Below, in pieces: positions 1-12,459 of a stretch of 64,000 nt of DNA. The notes beneath the pieces were generated by a model, which worked only from the letters and a program-made list of their open reading frames with translations, did not search any database and was not told where the DNA came from. Source of the stretch: Rhipidocladum racemiflorum (taxonomy: Eukaryota; Streptophyta; Magnoliopsida; Poales; Poaceae); contig CM070569.1 in the NCBI GenBank assembly GCA_036346355.1, forward strand, positions 42,138,276 through 42,202,275. Reading direction: 5' to 3'. The first letter of the stretch is position 1; each line of letters opens with the position of its first letter. A program made the translations under genes and the position numbers.

Positions 1-1256
1 AATGTAGTATGTTTAGTTGATTAAGAAAGGATGATGATTATGAATCATCATATTTTTTTTGTTCAAAATGGATATGTCACTAATCAGTACACAGTTGCCC
101 ACCAACTACTTGTTTAATCTTTTTCTCAGAAAGAAATTAATTCGAGTTGTTCGAGTGGTTGTTTTCTTCGTAGTAGACACTACATTGATGTCTACACAAA
201 TCCTGATACTGTGAGGAACAAGTTGGCCAAATCATGCACGGCACGACCATGCCTTATTGTTGAATGATCAGAGACAATGATAGGAAAATCTTCCAAATGT
301 GCAAATAAGTTGAATATGTCGAATCGATAACCCTAAATACAGGTGTAAGCAACTTGCCATGTGCGTCCTTTAGCTTTTGTACCTCCTCTTAACTCGTCCC
401 TCCTAGTGATCCTTTTTTTTTCCTAACAAGTGTGCATAAACTTGAGATCAAGGGCATCATTAGAGCCCAATGTTTTTTTTTATTCTTGACTCCAATGTCA
501 TTAAGCCTAACATTCGAATTGCCGCAATTGAATCGCAGCTTCCTGCCCATGTTGTACGGCTATTGGATAGTAGTACGTCCCTAATTAAAGAGGCCCATGA
601 CTTATAGATCACGTGGAATCCACATTAAGATAGGTGCCACTGAGACTTTGGAACAGAATTTAAAACTAGGTGGATTGCAGATTCGTGGCTTAGACATCTC
701 TACCCTATTCTGACAAATTGATTAAGAGACTAGCTAGAATTATCACGCGCCCGGCATCATGCCAACGGTTTGGAGTCTTCTCATGTGCCAATTTGACATG
801 GTCATACGTGATGTGATCAATGACTAATCGAACCGGTTTTAGAAACCTTTCACCAAAAAAAATTCAGGACACAGGAGAAGATAGATGGTTCTATATGTCA
901 TCGTTTTGTTAGGTGTCACCTCAACCCCTCGTCGTGTCACCTACGCAACACATTTATTAGTTGCAATTTTGATGCTGGGAGAGCCCGTAGCTTAGCGAGC
1001 CATCGAAACTTACAGGAGATCTCTCATCTTTCCGTCCTATTCACAGGGAGAGTTCAAGGTCTTTGTACATTTGATCACGAAACCTCATAGATATGGGAAA
1101 ATTCTGGCCAACCACCTTATGAGTGCTCCCGTCACTCGGTTGATTTTTTTTGCTCCCATCTCTTCCCGTACTTTCGATGGTACGATATGATCACGAGACC
1201 TCATATAAAATGGAAAAAAAATCAAACCAACTTTGATCGGTTCGCCCAATTATATG
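1..1256. other. Intergenic DNA without recognised gene
   Basis: This AT-rich stretch has no exon-like open frame that I can support. It was read on the minus strand for the missing last exon of the GDSL gene that ends at 1991 (a frame with the DGIH block); none is present. A short direct repeat of the type gatcacgaaacctcata occurs near 1075 and again near 1190. Confidence 0.5.
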
Positions 1257-1264
1257 CTCATATC

Positions 1265-1611
1265 CAGGGTTCAAATTCTTGTCGAAATCCCGTGAAATTT
1301 CGGATTTCGAACCCCCAGATTTGAAATTTTTTTGACCGGATTGGATTATTCGCGTCGTTTCCCATGTGGGACAGTCGGTAGATCATAATTCCAGCGAAAT
1401 TGAAAAAACCGTAAAAAATTCAAAGTCCGAGATCTCGGTGAATCTCGCCGAGATCTCGGTGAATTTGACCGAGATTTGATTAAAACTTAACCGGATTTAA
1501 ATTTTGGTTTTTGTATTTTGTTCGGATTTCTTCCGAAATAACGAGATCTCGGCGAAATTTCGAATTTCGATAGGTGACGAGATTTAATCCAAAACAAAAT
1601 TTGAAACCCTG
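1265..1611. mobile_element. hAT-type MITE with 8-bp target duplication
   Basis: The element begins CAGGGTTCAAATT and ends AATTTGAAACCCTG, so its ends are inverted. It is flanked by a perfect 8-bp direct repeat CTCATATC (1257-1264 and 1612-1619), the size made by hAT transposases. The inside is non-coding and full of the motif gagatctcgg. A relative with the same ends lies at 47584-48029 and a decayed one at 20711-21120. Confidence 0.85.
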
Positions 1612-1990
1612 CTCATATCACAGCTTTTCTCGTTCCATCAATTATTCATTCGATGCCGTGTACATCCAGATAGTGTTAGTTTTCAAATCCCTTAACAAAT
1701 ATATATCCTAGCCTTGTTAAATTGCTTTTAAGGATTTTAATCGGCTAGTTTAATTTTGAAAGAAAATTATTTTTTTAAAAAAATATAAAAAATAAAAAGG
1801 TGTATGGGACAGGTGGTGGACCCTCTATGTCAGCGCCTGTCGACGTTGCCGTAACGAACCGAACTAAAAAGCTTGGACGCAAACTGCCGTGACCAGGAGC
1901 CGCGGGAATGGAGACAGATCAAACGAGGGCTAAAAAATGGGGAAAAAACAGCGACAAAGTCAGCTATCTGCGAGGAGGAGAGAGACTCAC

Positions 1991-3221
1991 CCCACTTCTC
2001 GGCGTGGAGGACGAATTGGACGGCGGGCGTGTAGTAGTCGGCGTACATGATGCGCACACCGGGGTGCTTCTTCCGGAGCTCGTCGATCTTCCGCTGCAGG
2101 GCGACGTTGTGCACCCACGACAGCGTGTTGAGGTCCTTGATGCAGCCGCTCCGCGCGCCGTACTTCTCCGGCTCTTTGCGGAAGATGGACAGGTACACCG
2201 GGAAGCACCCGATCGGCAGCACCCCCGGCACCACCAGCTCCACCGCCCCTTCCGCGATCAGCTTCTGCACGCACGCCGGCCGGCAGTGAGACATCGGAAA
2301 GAATTGAACGGCAATGTGAACAGACTAGGACGTACGTGCATGTATACGTGCGTACCTCGATGCCCTTGCCGATGGAGTCGACGACGTGCGGCACGAAGGT
2401 GTGCACCTCCTCCAACGGGCGGAAAGCGAAGAGCGGCGAGTTGTAATCGTTCCCGCCGAACTCGCCCACGATGAACAGCGACCGCCGGAACAGGTCCCTG
2501 CACTCTGATCAAACAGCGCGCCGCCATGCACGCGCGAACGTGCATACGGCAATAAGACATCAGGATGTATATATACACGATAGTGTAATTACTATACGCC
2601 GTAGCGATTATATACGTGCCACTACACCTATATGCGTTTGCGTGTTGATCATCACCAACCTTGCGGGGAGTTGCAGATGGAGGCCTTCATGTCTTGGAAC
2701 CACTTGATCTGGGTGTGCAGGGAGCCGGAGTTCCACACCGTGTTACCCAGCCCTTTAGCCTGGAAGAAGCTCGTGTCCAGCGACGTGGCGCCCGTGATGG
2801 CGAAGTTGGCGCCATGGTGGAACGACGCGTTGCGCGCCTTGGACGGCGGCAGCAGCGGCAGCCCCACCTCCTGCGCTGCTCATGCAGAACACACGCACCA
2901 CAACCACGATTCAGAACGGTGGCTACTGATTCAGAACTGCTCGGTCATTCCGAGTGGAAGAACGAGCGCGCACGTACCGATGAAGTCGATGACGAGGCGG
3001 CCATCGCAGCAGCGCCCAGTCGGGTACCCGAAGTACGTCATGCCGTACGGCAGCCGCGCCGTGGCGAGGTAGTCCGGGATGCCATCCACGCAGAGGTTGC
3101 CGGCGTCCACGAGGGAGTCCCCGAAGTTGAAGATGGCCGCGTACTTCTGCGCCGCCGCCTGCGGCGGCCGGAGCCCCGTGAGCACGAGGAGAAGGAAGCA
3201 AGCCGAGAGATGGTGCCTCAT
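1991..3221 (-). CDS. GDSL esterase/lipase, exons 1-4 (3' end not in window)
   Basis: Secreted SGNH-fold hydrolase of the large plant GDSL esterase/lipase family; the substrate is unknown. Exons on the minus strand are 2978-3221, 2660-2875, 2356-2504 and 1991-2264, each bounded by GT/AG and joining in frame. Residues 1-25 form a signal peptide with the hydrophobic run ACFLLLVLTG. Block I reads NFGDS with the nucleophile Ser36, and GEFGGNDYN gives the block III Asn. The start at 3221 is chosen because the signal peptide follows directly; an in-frame ATG lies 33 bases upstream. The last exon, which should carry the catalytic Asp-His (DGIH), is absent from 1-1990, so it lies outside the window or is lost. 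Exons 3 and 4 (149 and 274 nt) match the lengths in the second GDSL gene at 25315-42129, so the two are paralogues. Confidence 0.88.
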
Positions 3222-3280
3222 GGTGGCACGGGCACGCGCGCGCACGGTCGTCATGCTCGTGCCCCGCGAGGCTGGTGTCA

Positions 3281-3289
3281 TGTATAGGT
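3281..3289 (-). promoter_or_regulatory. Possible TATA box of GDSL gene 1
   Basis: The minus strand reads CCTATACAT about 60 bases upstream of the chosen start at 3221. The position suits a plant TATA box, but the match is imperfect. Confidence 0.35.
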
Positions 3290-3299
3290 GCTGTGAGAC

Positions 3300-3930
3300 T
3301 TGTCCGAGTTTGCTTGCTCTCGCCTCGTTTAAATTATCATGTCGAGTTGGTCTTCGGGTGTATGGTGTGCTTAAACTAATGGCGGATTTCTTGTCTTGAT
3401 CAAAGTGCAAGAGTATTTGCCCGATGCTTTGATCAAGTCTTGGTTTCTGGGGAGGGAGTGGGGCTAAATGATTTAGTCATGAGCACGATAGAATAGTTAC
3501 AAGCCCAGGTCAATAGCTCTAGAAGTCTAGGGACGTTCCTAACGGGTTCGGGTTGTTGGTCCTCATGCTTTGTGGGGATTAGCCCGACCCGATGTACGTA
3601 CGGAAGTATCTATCATGTACTCGCACACACGAATGTAGGAATCTACTCTCCGGCGAAGAAGAACATGCAGAGAATTATACTCTTGTTGGGTTGACCTTGC
3701 GAGTTGAGAACTTGAGATGATAGATGCCTCGCAATTGATGTTACGACAAATCAATCGCATCGATGGTTCAAAAATAGCACGGCCTCCGTGGCTTGGTTCG
3801 CTTCAATTCTCTTTTGTTAGAACCTGTTTTAGGACGCGTAAATTTCGCAAGAATGCTGCAATAGTAATATTATTGTATCATGTAAATTTTGTATGCGATT
3901 CCTACACTGCTCTGAAGTATGTAGTACGTT
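3300..3930. other. Upstream region of GDSL gene 1, no gene seen
   Basis: Non-coding DNA between the GDSL gene and the Copia insertion. No conserved exon or repeat end was recognised. Confidence 0.4.
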
Positions 3931-3935
3931 GATTG

Positions 3936-4151
3936 TGTTAGGAAACCGGATTCGTATCCGATATGGACTCTTCCTTATCTCTAAGCAGAACCGCTATATA
4001 TAGGAGGCAGTGTCACCCTATCAGACACAAGCATCTGCATAATAAAGCAGGCCCGTTCCTCCTCATATTGTGTCTCTCTTTCTCTCTCTCTGTTCTCCAC
4101 TTGAGATCTATTAGGCAACCCCGGACTATTCGATAGCGAGGTTGTCTAACA
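3936..4151 (+). repeat. 5' LTR of the Copia element
   Basis: 216 bp, with a TATA-like run (gctatatatagg) near 3991 and a CT-rich stretch (tctctctttctctctc) near 4070. It ends with CA and is followed by cgttatcaagacg, where the primer-binding site should lie. Confidence 0.93.
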
Positions 4152-6159
4152 CGTTATCAAGACGTTTCTACCGAGAAAGATTGAAAGGTGAGAAAAGACA
4201 AGAAGCGAAGGATCATCGACGACGACGAACGTCTACTACCGGCGATTGATCGCCCGATCCGATCTGCAATCAACTCGCCATCAAGCCGGCATCCACTCGG
4301 ATTGCCGAAAAGTCCTACGCGACTCTATCCTACGCGATAGCCAACACCTCCGGGATCAAGAGCAAAAGGCAAGACGGCCAGAAGCCACCACTGCCGTCTC
4401 GGTCAAGCCGCGCCAGCCGCCGGCCTTCAATCCATCAGACTAGAAGTTTGATATGCATGCATACGAATCCATCAAGAAAACTAGACGTCCATGCAAAACT
4501 TGAATCAGTGGAATATCGCAAGCATGCATACCGCTCTGTCATCTGTTGTAAGCAATTACCACACCGATGAGCAGGCACCGTTGGTGTGCTATGTTGGTAA
4601 GCAAACTCAATTTCCGCTGTGCGTTGCGCCCGGCCGCCGGCCCGCGAGCCGGTGCTACCCTGTCGCCCGGCCAGCAATGCCTCGCTTCGCAGCCGCAGCT
4701 CGCCATGCCTGGTCGCTTTGCGCAGCCGCCGCTGGCCGCGCCGCCGCCGGCGCCAGTCGCGATCGACGTTGATCGCCGCTGCGCCACGACGAAGCCGCTT
4801 CGCTACCGGCCAAGGCCACTGCTCGCGCCGCCAGACGCTCGACGGCCGCCAACAAAGCCGTCCGCCGAAGCCGGGTTGTCGCGCTGCCGCCGCGACGAGC
4901 CGCCGAGCCGCCGCCATGCAGCCCGAGCCCCGCTGCACCGGGTCCTGCACCGGCACGCCCGCCGCCGGCCGATCTCGACCAAAGACGCTGCGTGCCTCGC
5001 TCTTGGGTCAATCGGACATGAAGTCCGATTTTGCATGGACATGGAGTCCAATGCCTAATACGTGAATGACAAGATTAGTTGGAACTCAATTAGGCATGGA
5101 GTCCAATACGTGAATGCCTAATACGTGTTGGACAGAGAGTCCAATACGTGGAGTCCAATGCCGTCAGGAAATTAGATGGATTGAAACTAGATTCCAATTG
5201 AGTTGTGGAAAGGCCCACACGCTCGGGAGGGTATGGGATTTTACCCATTTGACCTCCCCAGTTTTCTGTTTTTTTTTTACTATTTCTCTTTTCTGAAATT
5301 AATTAGAAACTCAGAAAATTGATTACAAAATTACAAAAAAATTCTGAAATTTGCCAGAAAATATGAAAAATGCTAGAAAAAATTCTAGAAATTATTTAGC
5401 TCTGGTTTTATTTTTCTTAGCATTATGTCATGTTGATATTTGCTGAAATTAAAATTTTCTGTTGTAAAGTAATTCTGAAAATTGCTTGGAAATTAGCAGA
5501 AATTATGAAAAGTGTTAGGAAAATTCCAGAATTTCTCATACAACAGTTTATGAGAACATGAGTGGTTGGGATTTGATTTTGGTAATGAATAAACAGATAT
5601 GAGACAATTGGTGTCTAGGAAAACACACATGAGGCTTGGTTCTTTAATTGGCACCCGGAAACGGGAAGTGCTCCCTCCCTCATGTGAGCCCTAGGGGCGA
5701 GTTGACTCGCCAAGAGTCAAATTGACAGAGATATTCATTACCTGTTTGCTGCTCCTCACCAACAAGAATTATATAAGTTGTAATTAGACTTATGCCATGT
5801 TTAATTCATGTTGCAATTTATTTTCTGTTATCAAGTGATCTTTGGAAAATTGTCAGTATAATTAATGTAAAATTGCCAAATACTAAAAAATTCGGAAATT
5901 TCTGAGAATTTATTTCCGCACTTATGAATTTATGAATTGTGCAATTATTGTTCTGTTCCATGCATTATATTTATTGCTTTAATATAATTTATTATGAAAT
6001 TCAAGCACGCCGCACGAAGCGGCCACCGTCAGCGCCAGAAGGCCGACGCGCATGGAATCGAATGCACCACGCCGCATAAAGCTGCGTTAAAATCGATCGC
6101 GACGCCGATCGTGCATATGAATCGATCGCTTGCACGGCCGATCACCTACATGCACGTAG

Positions 6160-6290
6160 TTGTATTTATGAATATTTATGAATCTTGCACTTATGAATGT
6201 TGTATTTATGAATCTGAATCTTGCATTTATCTTGTATCTATGAATTTCGTACTTATGAATCATGTATTTATGAATCTTGCAATTATTATT
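6160..6290 (+). repeat. Degenerate tatgaatcttg tandem repeat
   Basis: Short imperfect units of the form atttatgaatcttgc follow each other inside the Copia internal region, upstream of the protease. No function is suggested. Confidence 0.6.
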
Positions 6291-6649
6291 TTCTTTTAGT
6301 TTGCTGGAAACTCATGAGAATTCAATTATGCATTTCATTGAATCTAGCAGCCATTTCCTATTAGATTGCACGCAGTAATCTAATGGAAGAACCTTATGAA
6401 TGTGCAAAGGTGTGGCATTATCTAACATGAGTTTTTGAAGAACTGACATGAATTGTCAGAATTATCTCACATAGACATCAGATTGCATAATGAATAGTAA
6501 GCTCTCGAAGAGCATACTTTTCTCATGAATAGAATTGCAATTTACTCTTTATTCAAGTATTCTTTATTTACAAGCAATTTTTGAATTACTTAGCCACTTT
6601 ATGATTAGAATTATTTTTCTTTTCATCTAGAAATCGTAGCGCCTAATGG

Positions 6650-9600
6650 AGGAAATATGCATTGTTGATAGTGGCACAACAAATACCATCTTAAGAGAGT
6701 CGAAATACTTCCGCACAATCACGAAGAACGCTGAAGGATTACGACTATCGCAGAAGCGACACGCATATAATAGGCTCAGGAAGAGCCACAATTATATTGC
6801 CAATGGGTACAACTTTGGTAATTGAAGAAGCCCTCTTGTACCACTGAATCAACCCGCACTCTCTTAAGTTTCAAATATATCCGCGCCAATGGGTTTCACG
6901 ATATAAACCAATGAAGAAAATGGCAAAGAACACTTGTGCATTGTGAAGCACGCGAATATGGAAAGATGGTACTAGAAAAATGTCCTCATATGAATCTGGG
7001 TTGTACTACACGAAAATCAATGCACACGCAAAGGTATACTTCTTTGAAGACTGTCTTTAGAAGCTCGAATTATTAGCTTTATGGCATTGTAGATTAGGTC
7101 ATCCAGGTCTTAGATTGATGAGAAATATAGTGAACAAATCACAAGGTCATGGCATTCATGTTAAGACATTTCCTAATCACGAAGATTTTGTGTGCCATGC
7201 ATGTGCCACCGGAAATTAATAACTAGACCCTCTGTTATGAAAGTGCAACATAAAATCCCTGCATTCCCGAACGCATTCAGGGGATATTTGCGGTCCGATT
7301 CAGCCCTTGTCGTACAAGCTTCGATACTTTATGGTGCTCATTGATGCTTCCTCGAAATGGTCGCATACATGTTTGTCAGTCAACAAGGAATCATGCATTC
7401 GCAAAATCGATCTCGCAGATCATCGAATTAAGAATGCTTTTCACGATCATCGCGTGAAGTCCATTCGAATGGACAATGCTTGAATTCACTTCCAAGGCAT
7501 TTGATGATTATTGCACAAAGAACGGGAATAATCATGAGCACTGCATCGCACGCCCATACGCAAAATGGGCTAGTCAAGCACTAATAAAGAGGATTAAGTT
7601 CATTGCCGCATCGCTCATGCAGAGTTGTAACTTGCCCAACACTTGTTGGGGACACGCAGCCTCGCACGCAAAGAAGACTCATCAATTATAGACCATCGGC
7701 CTACAACATCCATTCACCTATGCAACTAGTGCAAGGGGTCATCCAAGATTTCCCATCTTAGAAATTTTGGTTGTATGGTATATGTACCTATACCACCCCC
7801 ACAATGACTGCAATGGGCCCTCTCCGCAAGTCTGGGATATACGTTGGTTATGAGAGTGCATCCATAATCGTGTATTTGGAACCCATGATCGAGACTTGCA
7901 TACAGCCCAGCTTACGATCAGATCTTTGACGAGGACCGCTTTCCGTCATTAGGGGGAGAGAATCAACCATTGGATGAAAAATGCCGGAAATAGTATGGCA
8001 TTCCATCGATCCCCGCGCATGACCCTCGCACTAATGAAGCAAATCAAGAAGTCGAAGATAATTGATTTGCAATTTAGCAAATGAACCGCCTGATCATTTT
8101 GTGATCTCAAGAGCGTGGTTAAGTCGCATGTACCAGCAAGAAATGCACCAGAGAGGGTGGAAATACCAAAGAAAGCAAAAGGTATCCTCATCCTGCTCAG
8201 AGGCCTCAAAGAAAAAGAACAGAGATCCGGCTTCTCAAACCCAAAGTACCGGAGACGCCTGGGAAAATCAAGCGAGAGGACTTACCACACCAATCACAAA
8301 AGTGCCCCAAAGCAAGAAGGGGAGCCAGTTGAGACGACACTCGAAAGAAGCTCGTGGAAAAGGCAATTCCAGATCTGAATCTTCCATTGGAAGAAGCCGG
8401 AAATAATGTGTGCGCACACATTGGCGGAGAAAAACTAAAGGAACTTGCTCTGGAATGGGAAATAGCAATGAAGAGCAAGTAGAAGTGCACGAAGCACCCC
8501 ATGATGAAATGGCCATAAACTTTGTAATAACGGAGAATCAATGAATAGAGCAACACCAATGTCGATGCATACTTTGCAAAGAAGATTGCCACGATCATTA
8601 ATCATGATCCCGAGCCCGCATCTCTCGCAGAGTGCAAGAAAAGGCTCGATTGGGAATATTGGAAGAAGGCAATCACCGCAGAGGTTAGTCTCTCTGAACA
8701 AAAGAGAGGTGTTTGGGCCTGTGTGCCGCACGCCTCCCCATATAAACCCCGTAGGTCACAAATGGGTTTTTGTTCGCAAGAGAAACGAAAACAATGAAGT
8801 TGTAAGGTACAAGGCAAGGCTTGTCGCTCAAGGTTTCACTCAACGTCCTGGGGTTGATTATGAAGAAACCTATTCTCCGGTCATGGGTGGAATTACCTTT
8901 AGATACTTGATCTCAATGGCAGTCAACTTGAAGTTGAAAATGAAGCTAATGGATGTTGTCACAAAGATATTTGTATGGAAACTTGGATTCGGAGATTTAT
9001 ATGAAAGTACCGGAAGGTATCCCTATCCCGAACCAAGACAGAGCAAACAGAAACCTATACAGTGTGAAATTGGAGAAATCACTGTATGGGCTAAAACAGT
9101 CAGGAAGAATGTGGTACAATCGTTTGAGTGACTTTCTCTGCAAGAAAGGCTACACTAACAAATGAAGATTGTCCATGTGTATTTATACAACGATCCACGA
9201 ATGGATTTTGTATAATCTCCGTCTATGTAGATGACCTGAACATCATTGGGACGGATGAGGAAATTGAAGAAGCATGCACATACTTGAAGTCTGAATTTGA
9301 AATGAAAGACTTGGGTAAAACCAAGTTTTGTTTAGGCTTGCAGCTTGAACATGTCCAAGGCGGAATCTTGGTACACCAATCTTCCTACACGCAGAAAGTG
9401 TTGGAGAGATTTGGCTTTGAAAAGGCATACCCCGCAAAGACCCCAATGGTCGGAAGGTCACTCCAAGGCACCTAGACCCGCACAGGCCTAAAGAAGAGGG
9501 GAGGAAGTCACGGGAGCGGAATTCCCATACTTGAGTGCAATTGGAGCGCCATGTACCTTAAGTAATAGCACTAGGCCTGACATTGCGCTTGCCGTGAATT

Positions 9601-10210
9601 TGCTAGCGCGCAGACAAAGGCGTAACCCACCAAAAGGCATTGGAAAGGGGTGAAGGACATCTTCCGTTACCTTCAAGGAAGCAAAGACCTCGCTTGTTTT
9701 ACGTAAGAAACAATGAATTGAATTTAGTTGGTTACGCCGATGTCGGGTACCTATCGGACCATAATCCGGCAAGTCACAACCGGGTATGTTTTCCTTTGCG
9801 GTGGAACAGCAATTTCTTGGAAGTCGTCTAAGCAAACTCTTGTCTCGACGCCGACTAACCACTCGTAAATCATTGCATTGTATGAAGCCTCTCGAATGTG
9901 CATGGCTTCAGAGAATGGTTCACCACATCCAAGTCATGTGGTCTCAACATGGAACAAACCCCACTATTATCTATGAAGATAATGCAGCTTGTGTTGCACA
10001 AGTACAAATGGGATATGTGAAGAGTAACCTTACAAAGCATATCAACCCCAAGTTCTTTTATGCTCATGAAATGCATAAGATGAACGAGATAAAGATCTTG
10101 CATACTAAGTCGTGGTGAAAATCTCGCAGATTTATTCACTAAGTCACTCCGGCATCTTCCTTTGAAAGATGTATTAGAGGAATCGGGATGATGAGGCTTA
10201 GAGAAGTGCA
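6650..10210 (+). pseudogene. Copia pol remnant (PR-INT-RT-RNase H)
   Basis: Recognisable pieces lie in order but in different frames. The aspartic protease motif VDSGTTNTILRES is near 6660. A GAG-pre-integrase block (LWHCRLGHPG) is near 7080. Integrase core pieces (GDICGPIQP, then FMVLIDASSKWS) lie at 7285-7450, and the C-terminal integrase at 7480-7930. Reverse transcriptase begins near 8755 (GHKWVFVRKRNENNEVVRYK) and carries the catalytic YVDD at about 9225. RNase H pieces (IIYEDNAACVAQ) are at 9965-10110. Stops and frameshifts separate all of these, so the product is not functional. Confidence 0.9.
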
Positions 10211-10482
10211 GATTTCAGGGGAGATTTTTCACATACTCCTACATAAATCTCAAACATGAAGTTTGAGTACCCAACGTAAATCTTGAAGATTAACATTGAA
10301 GTTTGGGTGGATTGTACTCTTTTCCTTAAGTAAGTTTTTCATTGAAGTTTTCTTACATAAGGTTTTTGATGAGGCAATCCGTGCAACACAGCAAGCGTGT
10401 GCTATGTACTCTTTCTCCAATTATTTTTCCCACTGGGTTTTTATGGAGTTTTAATGAGGCATATGCATCTCGCAGTGAAGAG

Positions 10483-10494
10483 TCCAAGGGGGAG
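10483..10494 (+). other. Polypurine tract of the Copia element
   Basis: The purine run aagggggag stands immediately before the 3' LTR, where plus-strand DNA synthesis is primed in LTR retrotransposons. Confidence 0.75.
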
Positions 10495-10713
10495 TGTTAG
10501 GAAACCGGATTCGTATCCGATATGGACTCTTCCTTATCTCTAAGCAGAACCGCTATATATAGGAGGCAGGGGGTCACCCCATTGTACACAAGCATACAGA
10601 ATAATAAAGCAGGCCCGTTCCTCCTCATATTGTGTCTCTCTTTCTCTCTCTCTGTTCTCCACTTGAGATCTATTAGGCAACCCCGGACTATTCGATAGCG
10701 AGGTTGTCTAACA
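10495..10713 (+). repeat. 3' LTR of the Copia element
   Basis: 219 bp, nearly identical to the 5' LTR. Visible differences are a small block after ggaggcag (ggggtcaccccattgtacac against tgtcaccctatcagacac) and a few bases nearby. Confidence 0.93.
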
Positions 10714-10718
10714 GATTG

Positions 10719-12198
10719 AAACAAGAGCGCACCATGAGATTATCCATCGGAACCGAAAGATTCTTCATTAGGGGATCTCGCTCAAAGTAGTAGTGCACAT
10801 CAGCAGCAGCAGCATCTGATCCGGACCCGAACGGGCGGACCCTGCAAGTTGCGAGTAGGAGTGTTAATAGGCTTGGCTCATCTAGTATTTTGGATTAGGT
10901 CAGTATAAAATTAAAAATGAATTGAACTTATTTTAGATCTATAGTTATTTGGACCAGATTCAGGTCAAATTGAGTCAGGCTTAGACCTTACGTTTTTCTA
11001 CTAAATCGCAGTATTACACGTACTATGTGTTAATTAATTCCGGTCACATGTACATAAATGTTGTATATGTAAATGGTTTAGATCAATGTCTAAGTCTTTA
11101 TTTGGGCTTAAATTGGACCTAGGTTTATTAATTTTAGATTTAGACTGGACTGATCAAATAAACAAAAATTTAAACTTCAATCAAACTTATACTGAACATT
11201 AGCCCATTACCATCTCTGTACCTAAGAGGCTCGTAAACTAACGAACAACTGAGAAATTCTGCATCACATACTCGGCAGCATTTCATTGTGGAATTGGTCC
11301 CAAACAGTATTCATTGTGGAAAAGCATTAGACGCCTCGTGTATGTAATCTAGCTGCGGTATGATACTGCAGCAGGTTGATTAGCAAGCGATAAGATGAGC
11401 TATTGTGGTCGAATAGCACGGCAGATAATCTATCGTGGTCTAATAACACAAAGAAGGTTCAACCGCGGTCTGATACCACAGCAGGTCACCTGCCGTTGTA
11501 GGCTTACCCGAGCAACTATGCCACCGTTTGGTGCAACACTGCCATGAACATCCTGCGATATCAGACTATGGCAGGTAGAGATGGGTGTCATGCCATGCTA
11601 GGCCTGTCGGACCACGTACCTAAATCGTATTGTACCACGACGACCCATCGTGTTGTGTTAGCCCAGCCTAACTCGCCTTCGGCGAGCCCAAGCACAGCCT
11701 ATCTGCAATTCGTGTCGGCATAGACCCGACCCACTTGCACTATTGAGACGAGAGGAAAGAAGCCGGAGACGTACGGGGTTGATGCAGTGGACACAAATAT
11801 TATAGAACAAGGAACTAAATTTATATATTTATCGGATACAAATACAAAGTTACTGCCTCATTAAAAACCTTACGTCCCAAAGTGTGGTTCCCTGGTACGA
11901 AGAAAATACAGTAACAATATGCATACATACTAGTTACTCCCCAATATTGAGATTGTTCACGCATTTCATACCAGCGTGCGTCTAATGTGGCTATGTCAAT
12001 GTCCATGTGAGGGAAGCGAGAAGACGACCGTGCACAGCGTCACAAGCACGCTCAGTAAGCAGCGCAGTGGAGCGTCAACTTTTGCGTGCGCTCGGTGTCT
12101 GTGAGCATGTACTCTCTGATATCCATTTTACATATTTGGGCATCTCTGTTGTCTCCCCTTTCTCTGCATGCAAGGACTACAACGACGCCAACTATAGT
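10719..12198. other. Intergenic DNA with old repeat traces
   Basis: No gene was recognised. The part at about 10857-11216 begins ggagtgttaataggctt and ends with the complement of a similar motif (attagcccattaccatctct), which suggests a worn hAT-like MITE. At 11340-11500 a motif of the type gtggtctgataccacagcagg recurs four times in varied form. Confidence 0.4.
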
Positions 12199-12455
12199 TA
12201 GGGGTGGAAAAAAGCTCGTTGCTGAGGCTCGTTGGCTCAGGTCAAAATTATTGCAATTACACTCGTTCATTGGTTAAACATTGAAATGAGTCAATTTCAA
12301 ATGAAATTGAATTTTGCTCTGGCTCTGGCTCGATTTGGCTCGTTAGCTCGATTCTAAAAATAATTTCAAACTATAAATAAAATGATATTGAATTAAACCA
12401 TATCAATTTTGAAAAAAGTTCGATAAGATGAGGATTTGGCTCTATGTTCACCCCT
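12199..12455. mobile_element. Probable hAT-type MITE (TAGGGGTGGAA family)
   Basis: It begins TAGGGGTGGAAAAAAGCTCG and ends TTCACCCCTA, with gctcgttggctcg repeats inside. The flanking octamers actatagt and gctacaat match at five of eight positions, so the target duplication is worn or misread. Better preserved relatives lie at 23943-24661 and 59882-61771. Confidence 0.6.
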
Positions 12456-12459
12456 AGCT

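Larger units (their letters stand above)
3936..10713 (+). mobile_element. Ty1/Copia LTR retrotransposon, complete but decayed
   Basis: Two near-identical LTRs (3936-4151 and 10495-10713) begin TGTTAGGAAACC and end GTCTAACA. They enclose 6.3 kb of internal sequence. The 5-bp target duplication GATTG is perfect (3931-3935 and 10714-10718), so the borders are certain. The internal order is protease, GAG-pre-integrase, integrase, reverse transcriptase, RNase H, which is the Copia order. Frames are broken throughout. No gag domain was recognised in the 2.5 kb between the 5' LTR and the protease. Confidence 0.95.

Noticed and set aside
2047..3287. Plus-strand frames across the GDSL gene
   Set aside because: They are antisense to clear GDSL exons.
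4567..5065. Overlapping GC-rich open frames on both strands
   Set aside because: They are rich in Arg, Ala and Pro in all frames, lack domains, and lie in the Copia leader; this is composition, not coding.
6160..6290. Possible CRISPR-like repeat
   Set aside because: Units are short, contiguous and imperfect with no spacers, in a plant retrotransposon.
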